From an uncultured Pelagibacteraceae bacterium (GTDB lineage Bacteria > Pseudomonadota > Alphaproteobacteria > Pelagibacterales > Pelagibacteraceae), in contig CACGET010000020.1 in assembly GCA_902572155.1 (NCBI GenBank), positions 1 through 19,778 of the forward strand: a stretch of DNA of 19,778 nucleotides. The letters are read 5' to 3'. Positions 1 to 7,603 of this stretch are shown here, one piece after another. Position numbers and translations under genes: made by a program. The notes beneath the pieces are model-generated. The model was given only the letters and a program-made list of their open reading frames with translations. It was not told the DNA's origin and made no database searches. Position 1 is the first letter of the stretch, and each line of letters starts with the position of its first letter.

Positions 1-456
1 TCAGAGAAATTTTTTTTTTATGGTTTTTTTCCTGAGAAAAGAAAAAATTTAGTAAATGACCTAAAGAGTTTGGCTGAAATTAATTGTTCAATAGTCTTTT
101 TCATCTCTCCAAAAAAAGTTAATAAAATAATCCCTGAATTAAAAAATTATTTTAGCAAAAGAAAAATAGTGTTTTGTAGAGAGATGTCGAAATTATATGA
201 GGAATTTGTCAGAGTTGATGTAGATGACCTAGAGCTTTTTAAAACAGAGCCTAGAGGTGAATTTACCATTGTAATTTCTGAAATTAATGAAAATAAAAAA
301 AAATCAAAAATTATTGATGAATCAGTTAAACATAACATAAAAAAGATGATAAATAAATTAAGTGTTAAAGAAATAACAAATATAATTAATCAAAACAACA
401 ATATACCAAAAAAAGAAATTTATAATTACTGTTTGAAATTAAAAGATGAAAATTAA
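1..456 (+). CDS. rsmI: 16S rRNA (cytidine-2'-O)-methyltransferase RsmI, 3' part
   Basis: This is the C-terminal part (151 codons plus stop) of RsmI; the gene starts before the window and the frame is open from base 1. RsmI uses S-adenosylmethionine to methylate the 2'-O of C1402 in 16S rRNA, in the ribosomal P-site. The fragment opens with the family's FYGFFPEK segment, continues with VFFISPKKV (usual form VFYESPHR), then CREMSKLYEEFVR (usual form ARELTKLFEE) and EPRGEFTIVI, which are the expected C-terminal blocks in the right order. A Lys/Asn-rich tail follows. It overlaps the next gene by 11 bases, so the two are probably translated together. In many Proteobacteria rsmI sits near the BON lipoprotein gene dolP with yraN and diaA between them; here those are missing and the two genes touch. 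The family call is firm; the N-terminal half is not visible. Confidence 0.93.
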   Translation, partial: SEKFFFYGFFPEKRKNLVNDLKSLAEINCSIVFFISPKKVNKIIPELKNYFSKRKIVFCREMSKLYEEFVRVDVDDLELFKTEPRGEFTIVISEINENKKKSKIIDESVKHNIKKMINKLSVKEITNIINQNNNIPKKEIYNYCLKLKDEN

Positions 457-1039
457 ATACATATTAATAATTTTAATAGGAATTTTTTTTTCAGGCTGTG
501 TTGGTTTTTCCTCAAAAGGAATTTTTGGAACAGGTGTGAGTGTTGCTTTTGATCCACGCTCTGTAGGAACACAAATTGACGACTCTATTATGCAAAAAAG
601 TTTATCTACTCGAGTACTTTTAAAAAATAAAAACTATATCTTGTCTGTGAAAACAAAAGTACTTGATGGAAGAATTTTTATGACTGGCAAAGTAGACAGT
701 CCGGAGGAAAAATTACAATTAACAAAATTAGCTTGGGAAACTGATGGTGCTCGATCTGTTAGGAATGATATTAAAATAAAAGAGGATTTTGATTTCAAAA
801 GATCAGCAAAAGATGTTTTGATTACCTCTCAGCTGAGAACAGCAATAATTTTAAATAAAAATATTAAAGCTACCAATTATCAAATAGATACCTATAAAAA
901 AAAAATTTATGTTTATGGTATAGCAATGACATCTGAAGAAAAAGAATTAGTTATAAGTGAAGCAGAAGAGATACTTGATGTAGAGAAAGTAATTGCAAGC
1001 ATTATACTTGTTGAAGATTTAAGAATTCAAAAAGACTAA
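446..1039 (+). CDS. BON-domain lipoprotein (DolP/YraP/OsmY-like)
   Basis: A 197-residue envelope lipoprotein. Residues 1-17 form a lipoprotein signal peptide (MKIK, then a hydrophobic run) ending in the lipobox FSGC, so Cys18 should be lipidated. This makes it a client of the Lnt acyltransferase encoded later in the window. Two BON domains follow, at about residues 45-115 and 120-195; the first carries the family's GRIFMTGKVDSPEEK pattern and the second KIYVYGIAMTSEEK. The segment GTQIDDSIMQ just before the first BON domain closely resembles the same region of E. coli DolP, which binds anionic phospholipid and supports outer-membrane integrity. The rsmI neighbourhood also fits DolP. The start lies 11 bases inside rsmI. 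The stop codon overlaps that of the convergent maeB gene by 4 bases. The family is sure; the DolP role is inferred. Confidence 0.88.
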   Translation: MKIKYILIILIGIFFSGCVGFSSKGIFGTGVSVAFDPRSVGTQIDDSIMQKSLSTRVLLKNKNYILSVKTKVLDGRIFMTGKVDSPEEKLQLTKLAWETDGARSVRNDIKIKEDFDFKRSAKDVLITSQLRTAIILNKNIKATNYQIDTYKKKIYVYGIAMTSEEKELVISEAEEILDVEKVIASIILVEDLRIQKD

Positions 1040-3324
1040 TTTTTTTTATAATTTATTACTTCAGCTGAATATGCTGCTATTGAAGCAAGGTTGATTATTT
1101 CTGAAGTAGATGATCTTAAAGGCGCAATCTCAATGGGAAGTCCAAGACCAATTAATAAAGGCCCAATTACTTTTGTGTCACCAAATGTTTTCATCATTTT
1201 ATATGATATAGCTGCGCTGTGCTGACCAGGCATAATTAAAATATTTGCATTTCCCACAATTTTTGAAAAAGGGTATAAATCTTGATATTCTTTATTAAGT
1301 GCTACATCAGGCTGCATATCACCATCAAAATCAAACTCAACTTTTTTTTCATTTAGAATTTCAACAGCTTTTCTTATATGCTTCGTTCTACTCGTGATTG
1401 GTTGACCGAAAGTTGAATGTGATACGAAAGCAACTTTTGGATCAAAACCAAATAATTTAACTACTCTTGCAGCTGAAATTGCTATTTCAGCCATTTGCTC
1501 CGAGGTTGGATATTCATGAACACTAGTATCTCCAACAAAAATTGTTTTTCCTTTATGAACGACCATGTTTAATCCAAACATGATTTCACCATCTCTAACA
1601 TTGACAACTTGTTTTATCTTTTCTAAGGAAGACCCAAATCGTCTAGTATTTCCTGTTACAGCACCGTCTGCATCTCCACATGCAACCATACTAGCTGCCC
1701 AGATAACTCGATCATTTCTGACGAGACGATCACAATCCCTTTCTAAAAGTCCTTGCTCTGTCTGTAATTTTTTGAATAAGTTTTTTACATATTTATTTCT
1801 TTTTTCTGCATTAGTTGAGTTTACTATTTCAATATCAAAATTAGCGTTATAGCCAATTTTTTTTATTTGTTCTTTAATCTTTTCTTTTTTACCTACCAAG
1901 ATCGGAATCCCCAACTTTGAATTTTTAAATGCAATTGCAGCTTTAAGAGTATTTTCATCTTCTCCATCAGCAAACACAATTTTTTTTTGACTTTTTTTTA
2001 TAAAAGAGTTTATTCCTTGCATTATAGTTACTGTAGGATCTAATCTTTGTTTAAGTTGATCTTTATAAATTTCAAAATTATCAATTTTTTTTCTTGCCAC
2101 CCCGCTATCTATTGCTGCTTTTGCTACTGCAGCTGGGATTACACTAATTAATCTTGGATCAAATGTTGATGGTATTATATAGTCTTTTCCATAGTGTGGT
2201 CTTTCGCCCCCCATTGCAGCTACAACTTCATCAGGAACATATTCTCTTGCAAGACTTGCTATAGCCTTGGCTGCAGCTACCTTCATTTCTTCATTGATAG
2301 TTTTAGCTCTTACATCTAACGCTCCTCGAAAAATGTATGGAAAACCAATTAAATTATTTACCTGGTTTGGATAATCTGATCTTCCAGTAGCAATAATTGC
2401 ATCGCTTCTTACTTCATATATTTCTTCAGGAGTAATCTCTGGATCAGGATTTGCACAGGCAAAAATTATTGGTTTTTTTGCCATCAACTTAACATGTTCT
2501 TTTTTTAAGGCACCTTTAGCTGATAAACCCAAAAATACATCAGCACTTTTTATTGCTTCATCAAGAGATCTTAATTTTGTATCGATAGCATGTCTAGATT
2601 TCCATTGATCCATGCCATTAGCTCTTCCTTTATAAATCACTCCTTTCCTATCTATCATAATGATGTTTTTAGCAGGCACGCCTGATTTTTTAAATAGTTC
2701 AGCACATGCTTGAGCTGAAGCCCCAGCTCCATTAACAACTATCTTAATTTTATTTATTGATTTGCCGCTTACATCAAGCGCATTCATAAGTGCTGCCGTT
2801 GTAATTATCGCAGTACCATGTTGATCATCATGAAAAACTGGAATATCTAAAATTTTCTTTAGTTTTTGTTCAATTACAAAACAGGCTGGTGCCGCAATAT
2901 CCTCTAAGTTAATACCTCCAAAACTTGGAGAAAAATTTTTAATTGAATTAATAATTTCTTCAGAATCATTACAGTCAATTTCTAGATCTATAGAGTCAAT
3001 ATCAGCAAATCGTTTAAACAGAACAGCCTTACCTTCCATCACGGGCTTAGATGCAAGAGCACCTAAGTTTCCCATCCCTAAAATTGCGGAACCATTACTT
3101 ATTACAGCAACTAAATTTCCTTTACTTGTGTAGTCATATGCTGCGTCTGGGTTTTCGTTAATTTTTTTTACAGGTGCCGCGACTCCAGGCGAATAAGCTA
3201 ACGCAAGATCTCTTTTTGTTGTCATGTTTTTTGAGGAAATAATCTCAATCTTGCCAGGTTTTTTGTCTCTATGAAAATCTAAAGCTTCTTTATCTGTGTA
3301 ATGATCAATCTTTGTTTTTTTCAT
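1036..3324 (-). CDS. maeB: NADP-dependent malic enzyme with phosphotransacetylase-like domain (MaeB)
   Basis: MaeB decarboxylates malate to pyruvate while reducing NADP+, linking the TCA cycle to pyruvate, NADPH and anabolism. The chosen product is 762 residues, the normal size of the two-domain family. Residues 1-410 are the malic enzyme part: YSPGVAAP near the N-terminus, ISNGSAILGMGNLGALASKP (NAD-independent core), FHDDQHGTAI with the metal and catalytic region, and the Rossmann loop VVNGAGASAQACAELF. From about residue 430 comes the phosphotransacetylase-like domain (IVFADGEDENTLKAA onward, with FVGDTSVHEYP and MPGQHSAAISYKM), usually a regulatory, acetyl-CoA-sensing module. The reading frame stays open 25 codons further upstream to base 3399, but MKKTKIDHYTDKEALDFH matches family N-termini, and the longer form would run into murJ. 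It stands alone on the minus strand between two plus-strand blocks. Confidence 0.95.
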   Translation of the reverse strand: MKKTKIDHYTDKEALDFHRDKKPGKIEIISSKNMTTKRDLALAYSPGVAAPVKKINENPDAAYDYTSKGNLVAVISNGSAILGMGNLGALASKPVMEGKAVLFKRFADIDSIDLEIDCNDSEEIINSIKNFSPSFGGINLEDIAAPACFVIEQKLKKILDIPVFHDDQHGTAIITTAALMNALDVSGKSINKIKIVVNGAGASAQACAELFKKSGVPAKNIIMIDRKGVIYKGRANGMDQWKSRHAIDTKLRSLDEAIKSADVFLGLSAKGALKKEHVKLMAKKPIIFACANPDPEITPEEIYEVRSDAIIATGRSDYPNQVNNLIGFPYIFRGALDVRAKTINEEMKVAAAKAIASLAREYVPDEVVAAMGGERPHYGKDYIIPSTFDPRLISVIPAAVAKAAIDSGVARKKIDNFEIYKDQLKQRLDPTVTIMQGINSFIKKSQKKIVFADGEDENTLKAAIAFKNSKLGIPILVGKKEKIKEQIKKIGYNANFDIEIVNSTNAEKRNKYVKNLFKKLQTEQGLLERDCDRLVRNDRVIWAASMVACGDADGAVTGNTRRFGSSLEKIKQVVNVRDGEIMFGLNMVVHKGKTIFVGDTSVHEYPTSEQMAEIAISAARVVKLFGFDPKVAFVSHSTFGQPITSRTKHIRKAVEILNEKKVEFDFDGDMQPDVALNKEYQDLYPFSKIVGNANILIMPGQHSAAISYKMMKTFGDTKVIGPLLIGLGLPIEIAPLRSSTSEIINLASIAAYSAEVINYKKN

Positions 3325-3373
3325 TTTTGATAATAAGTGTACAAATAGGGTAAAATTAGGACTAATATGATTT
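3325..3373. promoter_or_regulatory. divergent maeB/murJ intergenic region, presumed promoters
   Basis: These 49 bases are the only DNA between two divergent start codons (maeB leftward, murJ rightward), so promoters for both probably lie here or just inside the flanking coding ends. TAAAAT (3351-3356) and TAATAT (3363-3368) resemble -10 elements for murJ, the latter implying an almost leaderless transcript. On the minus strand a TATTAT-like element lies just before the maeB start. None has a convincing -35 partner. The role is inferred from architecture, not from a clear motif. Confidence 0.35.
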
Positions 3374-4904
3374 ATGAACTTAATTAAGTCAACAGGCACA
3401 TTTGGTTTTTATACTGTCATTAGTAGATTACTAGGTTATTTAAGGGATATACTTATTGCTATTTTTCTTGGTACAGGAATGGTAGCTGATGCGTTTTTTG
3501 TGGCATTTAGAATTCCGAACACATTTAGAAGGCTGTTTTCCGAAGGTACTTTTAATGCAGCCTTTGTTCCAAGCTATTCATCAGAAATTTTAAGGGGAAA
3601 GAAATCTTCAAATAAATTTGCTAATGATATTTTTAATCTTTTATTTATAGGCTTGTTATTGTTAACGATTATTGCTCAGATTTTTATGCCAATAGTTGTT
3701 GCAATTATTGCTCCTGGATTTGTTGATGATATTGCTAAATTAGAAATTGCTATAAATTTAACAAGAATTACATTTCCATTTTTATTTTTTATTTGTCTAG
3801 CATCGTTTTTTTTCAGCGATCCTAAATTCACATAACAAATTTGCTGCTGCTTCAGCAGCTCCAATAATTTTAAATTTAGTTTTAATACTAGTATTATTAT
3901 TTTCAAATGCATTGGGTGATCAACTTGTTTATTATTTATCTTATGGGGTTTCGATAGCAGGAATTTTTCAGCTAATATTCTTGTATGTGTTTGTAAAAAA
4001 ACACTATTTATTAAAATTCGATTTAAAACTTAAAATAAATAATAAAGTTAAATTTTTTTTTACAAAACTTTTACCAAGTATTTTTTCCTCAGGAGTTACA
4101 CAAATAAATATTTTAGTTGGAACCATAATTGCTTCATTTCAAGCAAGTGCTGTTTCATATCTATATTATGCAGATAGAATTTATCAAATTAATTTAGCAA
4201 TTGCTGGTATAGCTATTGGTGTTGTAATACTACCACAATTATCAAAACATATTAGATCTAAAAAAAGAAAAAAGATCTTACTAATTCAAAATAAGGCACT
4301 TGAGTTAAGTTTATTTTTAAGTCTTCCAGCTACTATTGCATTATTGATTGGTTCTGAACAAATAATCTCAGCTTTATTTGGATATGGATCTTTTAACAAA
4401 ACTTCAGTTATAAATACTAGTATAGCACTATATTATTTTTCATTTGGATTACCAGCATTTGCACTAATAAAAGTTTTTTCAAGTTTTTTCTTTGCAAACA
4501 ATGATACTAAAACACCATTTTATATTTCATTAATTTCCGTAATTTTAAATATTTTAATTAGTATTTATTATTTTAACGAAGTTGGATTTATTATAATTCC
4601 AATTGCAACATCAATTTCATCTTGGTTTAATTCTATAGTATTGTTCCTATTTTTGAAGGATAGAGAATTATTTTATTTTAATGAGATATTTTTTGTTAAG
4701 TTTCTTAAAATATTACTTGCTTCACTCCTTATGGGCATTTTTTTCAATTTCTTGTTAAATTATTTTGAAAATGAATTGTTATTTAATCAAAGTTTAAAGT
4801 CTTTTTATTTAGTTTTAAGTGCAACATTAGGATTATTGTCTTATTTAGTTATTTGTTACCTGATCAAAGCTTTTAAAATGAAGGATATTAAATTAAAGTA
4901 TTAA
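3374..4904 (+). CDS. murJ: lipid II flippase MurJ (MviN), interrupted by a one-base frameshift
   Basis: MurJ is the polytopic inner-membrane flippase that exports lipid II for peptidoglycan synthesis. The 5' frame (3374-3835) encodes the N-terminus through SRLLGYLRDI and DAFFVAFRIPN, then meets a stop after DPKFT. The rest continues in another frame (for example SAILNSHNKFAAASA) to 4904. Removing one T from the T8 run at 3806-3813 joins the halves into about 509 residues, the normal MurJ length, with many hydrophobic segments. In the repaired protein the four arginines important in E. coli MurJ (R18, R24, R52, R270) are all present as R18, R24, R52 and R268 (YADRI), so the gene looks otherwise intact. 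The cause could be a sequencing error, a recent mutation, or a slip corrected during expression. A downstream ATG at 3912 starts a 330-residue C-terminal frame that lacks the essential N-terminus. trpS follows after 4 bases. Confidence 0.9.
3806..3813 (+). other. T8 homopolymer, site of the murJ frameshift
   Basis: Eight consecutive T where the conserved reading (Ala-Ser-Phe-Phe-Ser-Ala-Ile-Leu-Asn) needs seven. Upstream codons are in the frame of the 3374 start and downstream codons are in the frame of the 3912 ATG; deleting one T makes the frame continuous. No other lesion is visible in the gene. Confidence 0.85.
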
Positions 4905-4908
4905 TTCT

Positions 4909-5910
4909 ATGAGTAATAAAATTTTTTCAGGGGTCCAACCAACAGGCAACCTTCATTTGGGAAATTATTTAGGAGCAATTAAGAATTTTGTTGAATTAAA
5001 TAATGACACTAACAATAATTGTATATTTTGCGTTGTTGATCTTCACGCTATTACAATTAAACAAGATCCTAATAAATTAAAAAATAATGTTAGAGAAACT
5101 GTAGCTACTTTTGTTGCGAGTGGAATTGATCCCAAAAAAAGTATAATTTTTAATCAATCTAGTGTTGCCGCTCATTCAGAGGCAGCTTGGATATTAAGCT
5201 GTGTTGCTCGGATGGGCTGGCTAAATAGAATGACACAATTTAAGGAGAAGGCAGGTAAAGAAAAAGAAAAAGCTAGTATTGGTTTATACTCATATCCTGT
5301 ATTAATGGCAGCAGACATTCTATTGTATGATACCACACACGTACCTGTGGGTGATGACCAAAAGCAACATTTAGAATTATGCAGAGATATAGCTCAAAAA
5401 TTTAATAATGATTTTAAGGTAGATAATTTTTTACAAGTCCCAGAGCCGTTAATTCAAAAAGAATTTTCAAGAATAATGAGTTTAAAAGATGGATCAAAAA
5501 AAATGAGTAAGTCTGAACTGTCGGACCTCAGTAGAATAAATTTAACTGATGATCAGGATCAAATTAAAAACAAAATTAAAAAGGCGAAAACTGACCCAAT
5601 GCCAATGCCAAAAGATATAAAAGATTTAGATGAAAGATTAGAAGTAAAGAATCTTCTCGGAATATATTCATGTTTAAATAACACTAACTTACAAGACTCT
5701 ATTGAAATTTTTAAAGGTAAAAATTTGTCTGAATTTAAAGAAAAGTTATCAGATTTATTAGTAGCTGAGATAGACCCAATTTCAAAAGAAATAAAAAAAC
5801 TTTTAGAAGATAAATCTTATTTAGACAAAATTCTTCTAGATGGGGTTGAAAAAGCTAACTCTATTGCATTAAAAAAGATAGATAGAATAAAAGAAATAGT
5901 GGGTTTTTAA
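4909..5910 (+). CDS. trpS: tryptophanyl-tRNA synthetase
   Basis: A class I aminoacyl-tRNA synthetase that charges tRNA-Trp in the cytoplasm. At 333 residues it has the usual bacterial TrpRS size. The N-terminus reads SGVQPTGNLHLGNYLGAI, containing the HIGH-like signature (residues 12-19, GNLHLGN). YSYPVLMAADILLY and the VPVGDDQKQHLE block (GDDQ at 148-151) are typical TrpRS substrate-pocket segments. The KMSKS loop is intact at residues 198-202. It begins 4 bases after the murJ stop, so it is very likely cotranscribed with murJ, an arrangement consistent with alphaproteobacterial murJ-trpS order. A 50-base spacer separates it from the next gene. I see no leader or T-box-like control. Confidence 0.97.
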   Translation: MSNKIFSGVQPTGNLHLGNYLGAIKNFVELNNDTNNNCIFCVVDLHAITIKQDPNKLKNNVRETVATFVASGIDPKKSIIFNQSSVAAHSEAAWILSCVARMGWLNRMTQFKEKAGKEKEKASIGLYSYPVLMAADILLYDTTHVPVGDDQKQHLELCRDIAQKFNNDFKVDNFLQVPEPLIQKEFSRIMSLKDGSKKMSKSELSDLSRINLTDDQDQIKNKIKKAKTDPMPMPKDIKDLDERLEVKNLLGIYSCLNNTNLQDSIEIFKGKNLSEFKEKLSDLLVAEIDPISKEIKKLLEDKSYLDKILLDGVEKANSIALKKIDRIKEIVGF

Positions 5911-5960
5911 AAAATTTATTATCAAGTTTTAATTTTTAAAATAATAACTATATTTATATT

Positions 5961-6500
5961 ATGTTTGTTCAAACTGAAGTAACACCAAATCCTAATTCAT
6001 TAAAATTTCTTCCTGGTAAGAAAGTTTCTAATAGTGGCGTTTATGAAATTACTGACAAAAATGATTTTAAAAATGAGTTAGTTAGAAACATATTATCTAT
6101 CAATGGTGTTGAGGGTATTTTTTTAGGCCGAGACTTTATAACAGTTAACAAAAATGATTTGATTAAATGGGATGAGATAAAACACATAGTGATTTCTTTT
6201 ATAAATGATTTTTATGCTGATGATAAAGAATTTGTAATTGATGAAAATTACCATCAAGAAAACACAAGTTTAAGTGAAATAGAGGAGAAGATAGTTAAAA
6301 TCCTAGATCAAAAAATACGTCCTGCTGTAGCAAAAGATGGAGGAGATATTAAGTTTAAAGAATTTAAAGATGGAGTAGTTAAAGTGCAACTACAGGGTAG
6401 TTGTTCAGGGTGTCCTAGCTCAACTATGACATTAAAACAAGGTGTTCAAAATTTATTATGTCATTACTTACCAGAAGTAAAAGAGGTTGAGGCCATATAG
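5961..6500 (+). CDS. Nfu-type iron-sulfur cluster carrier (NifU C-terminal domain)
   Basis: A 179-residue Fe-S scaffold or carrier of the alphaproteobacterial/mitochondrial Nfu1 type, which passes [4Fe-4S] clusters to target enzymes. Residues 1-85 are the Nfu N-terminal domain, opening with the diagnostic FVQTEVTPNPNSLKFLPGK. Residues 105-175 are the NifU C-terminal domain with RPAVAKDGGDI and the cluster-binding CSGCPSS motif (Cys148 and Cys151). Both domains are complete. It is followed 5 bases later by the glucosaminidase gene. The operon further right encodes MiaB, a radical-SAM enzyme with two [4Fe-4S] clusters and so a plausible client (inference). The 50-base spacer before the gene is very A/T-rich; a promoter may lie there but no clear -35/-10 pair stands out. 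Confidence 0.94.
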   Translation: MFVQTEVTPNPNSLKFLPGKKVSNSGVYEITDKNDFKNELVRNILSINGVEGIFLGRDFITVNKNDLIKWDEIKHIVISFINDFYADDKEFVIDENYHQENTSLSEIEEKIVKILDQKIRPAVAKDGGDIKFKEFKDGVVKVQLQGSCSGCPSSTMTLKQGVQNLLCHYLPEVKEVEAI

Positions 6501-6505
6501 AGTTT

Positions 6506-7603
6506 ATGAAAACAAAATTTTTAAATAAAACTAAAAAAAAAAATAATAGAATAAATCGAAAAATTGTTTACCAAGATAAAATAAATTCTTTAGCAAGAAT
6601 TTTTTTAGGAAGTTTCCTAGTGGTAGGTTTTTTTTATATTTTACCAATAATTATTGTTTATACAGAAAAAAATATCTTATCTTCTAAAGAATTTACAAAT
6701 AATTCAAAAAAAGTTCTGGCTTACACTCTTAATGCAAAAAATAAACAAAATAAGAAAAAAGATTTAATAAATGAAAAAGATTTATTGTTGGATATTTTTA
6801 GTCTAAATGATTTAGAGACAGACACTGTTAGACTAAGTGCATCTACTATAAAACAGTTATTTCAAGATACAGGGTATAATCTAAAAGATGTAAGAAAAAA
6901 AAAATTAGTTAAACCTGTTGCGCTAACCTTACTTCCTGAAGAAATTAAAATGATTGAAGATACAAGAAAAAGAAAAGAATTATTTATTCAAATTGTTTTA
7001 CCTTTAATTTTACAAGAAAATAATAATATCAAACTTGATAGAAAGACACTTTTTAGCATAATAAATAGAAATAATAATTCAGATTTAGAAAAAAAATGGC
7101 TTGATAAAAAATATAAGCAATATGGAATTAAATCTAAAGATTTATCTGAACTCAAAATCAGAATGGATGAAGTTCCTGTATCTTTAGCTATAGCTCAAGC
7201 AGCAAAAGAAACTGGCTGGGGAACATCTAGATTTGCTCAAGAAGGAAATGCATTGTTTGGACAATGGACATGGTCGGGCGAAGGCTTAAAACCAAAAGAT
7301 GCAGACGTTGATGAAGGCCATAAAGTTATGAAGTTTAATGTTTTACAGGCTTCAGTAAGAGCGTATAAAAGAAATTTAAATACTCATTCTACATACAAAG
7401 ATTTTAGAAAAGCGCGAGCTGAGTTAAGAGATTTAGGGAAACCACTAGATGGACTTATTTTATCAGAGCACCTGGATAAATATGCAGAAACAGGAGCTCA
7501 ATATGTTGCTGTTTTAAAACAAATTATTATCCAAAATAAACTAAAAGATTTTGATGATGCAAAATTGTTACCGTCAAGCATTGATTTAGAAAGTCTGATT
7601 TAA
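6506..7603 (+). CDS. Bax-like membrane-anchored glucosaminidase
   Basis: A 365-residue protein with a Lys/Arg/Asn-rich cytoplasmic N-terminus, one membrane segment at about residues 29-52, a charged linker, and a C-terminal glucosaminidase-family domain (about residues 190-350) facing the periplasm. The domain shows VPVSLAIAQAAKETGWGTSR, with the predicted catalytic Glu235, then NALFGQWTW, the GHKVMKF strand, SVRAYKRNLNTHSTYKDFR and EHLDKYAETGAQYVAVLKQI, closely like E. coli Bax. It is expected to cleave N-acetylglucosaminyl bonds in peptidoglycan; the exact substrate is not shown by sequence. It lies 5 bases after the Nfu gene, probably on the same transcript, and ends in a 4-base stop-codon overlap with the convergent deacetylase gene. 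Confidence 0.85.
   Translation: MKTKFLNKTKKKNNRINRKIVYQDKINSLARIFLGSFLVVGFFYILPIIIVYTEKNILSSKEFTNNSKKVLAYTLNAKNKQNKKKDLINEKDLLLDIFSLNDLETDTVRLSASTIKQLFQDTGYNLKDVRKKKLVKPVALTLLPEEIKMIEDTRKRKELFIQIVLPLILQENNNIKLDRKTLFSIINRNNNSDLEKKWLDKKYKQYGIKSKDLSELKIRMDEVPVSLAIAQAAKETGWGTSRFAQEGNALFGQWTWSGEGLKPKDADVDEGHKVMKFNVLQASVRAYKRNLNTHSTYKDFRKARAELRDLGKPLDGLILSEHLDKYAETGAQYVAVLKQIIIQNKLKDFDDAKLLPSSIDLESLI

Noticed and set aside
1565..1852. 95-codon plus-strand open frame inside maeB
   Set aside because: It is a shadow of the strongly conserved maeB coding frame on the other strand, with no recognisable protein features.
3325..3399. Longer maeB start at 3399
   Set aside because: It would add 25 residues with no family match and overlap the well-supported murJ start; Met at 3324 fits the family.
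3912..4904. Separate 330-residue membrane protein gene
   Set aside because: It is the C-terminal two-thirds of MurJ, in frame with the upstream part after removal of one T.
5911..5960. Promoter in the trpS-Nfu spacer
   Set aside because: Several TATATT/TAAAAT-like strings exist but none has a convincing -35 partner, and such strings are expected by chance in this DNA.
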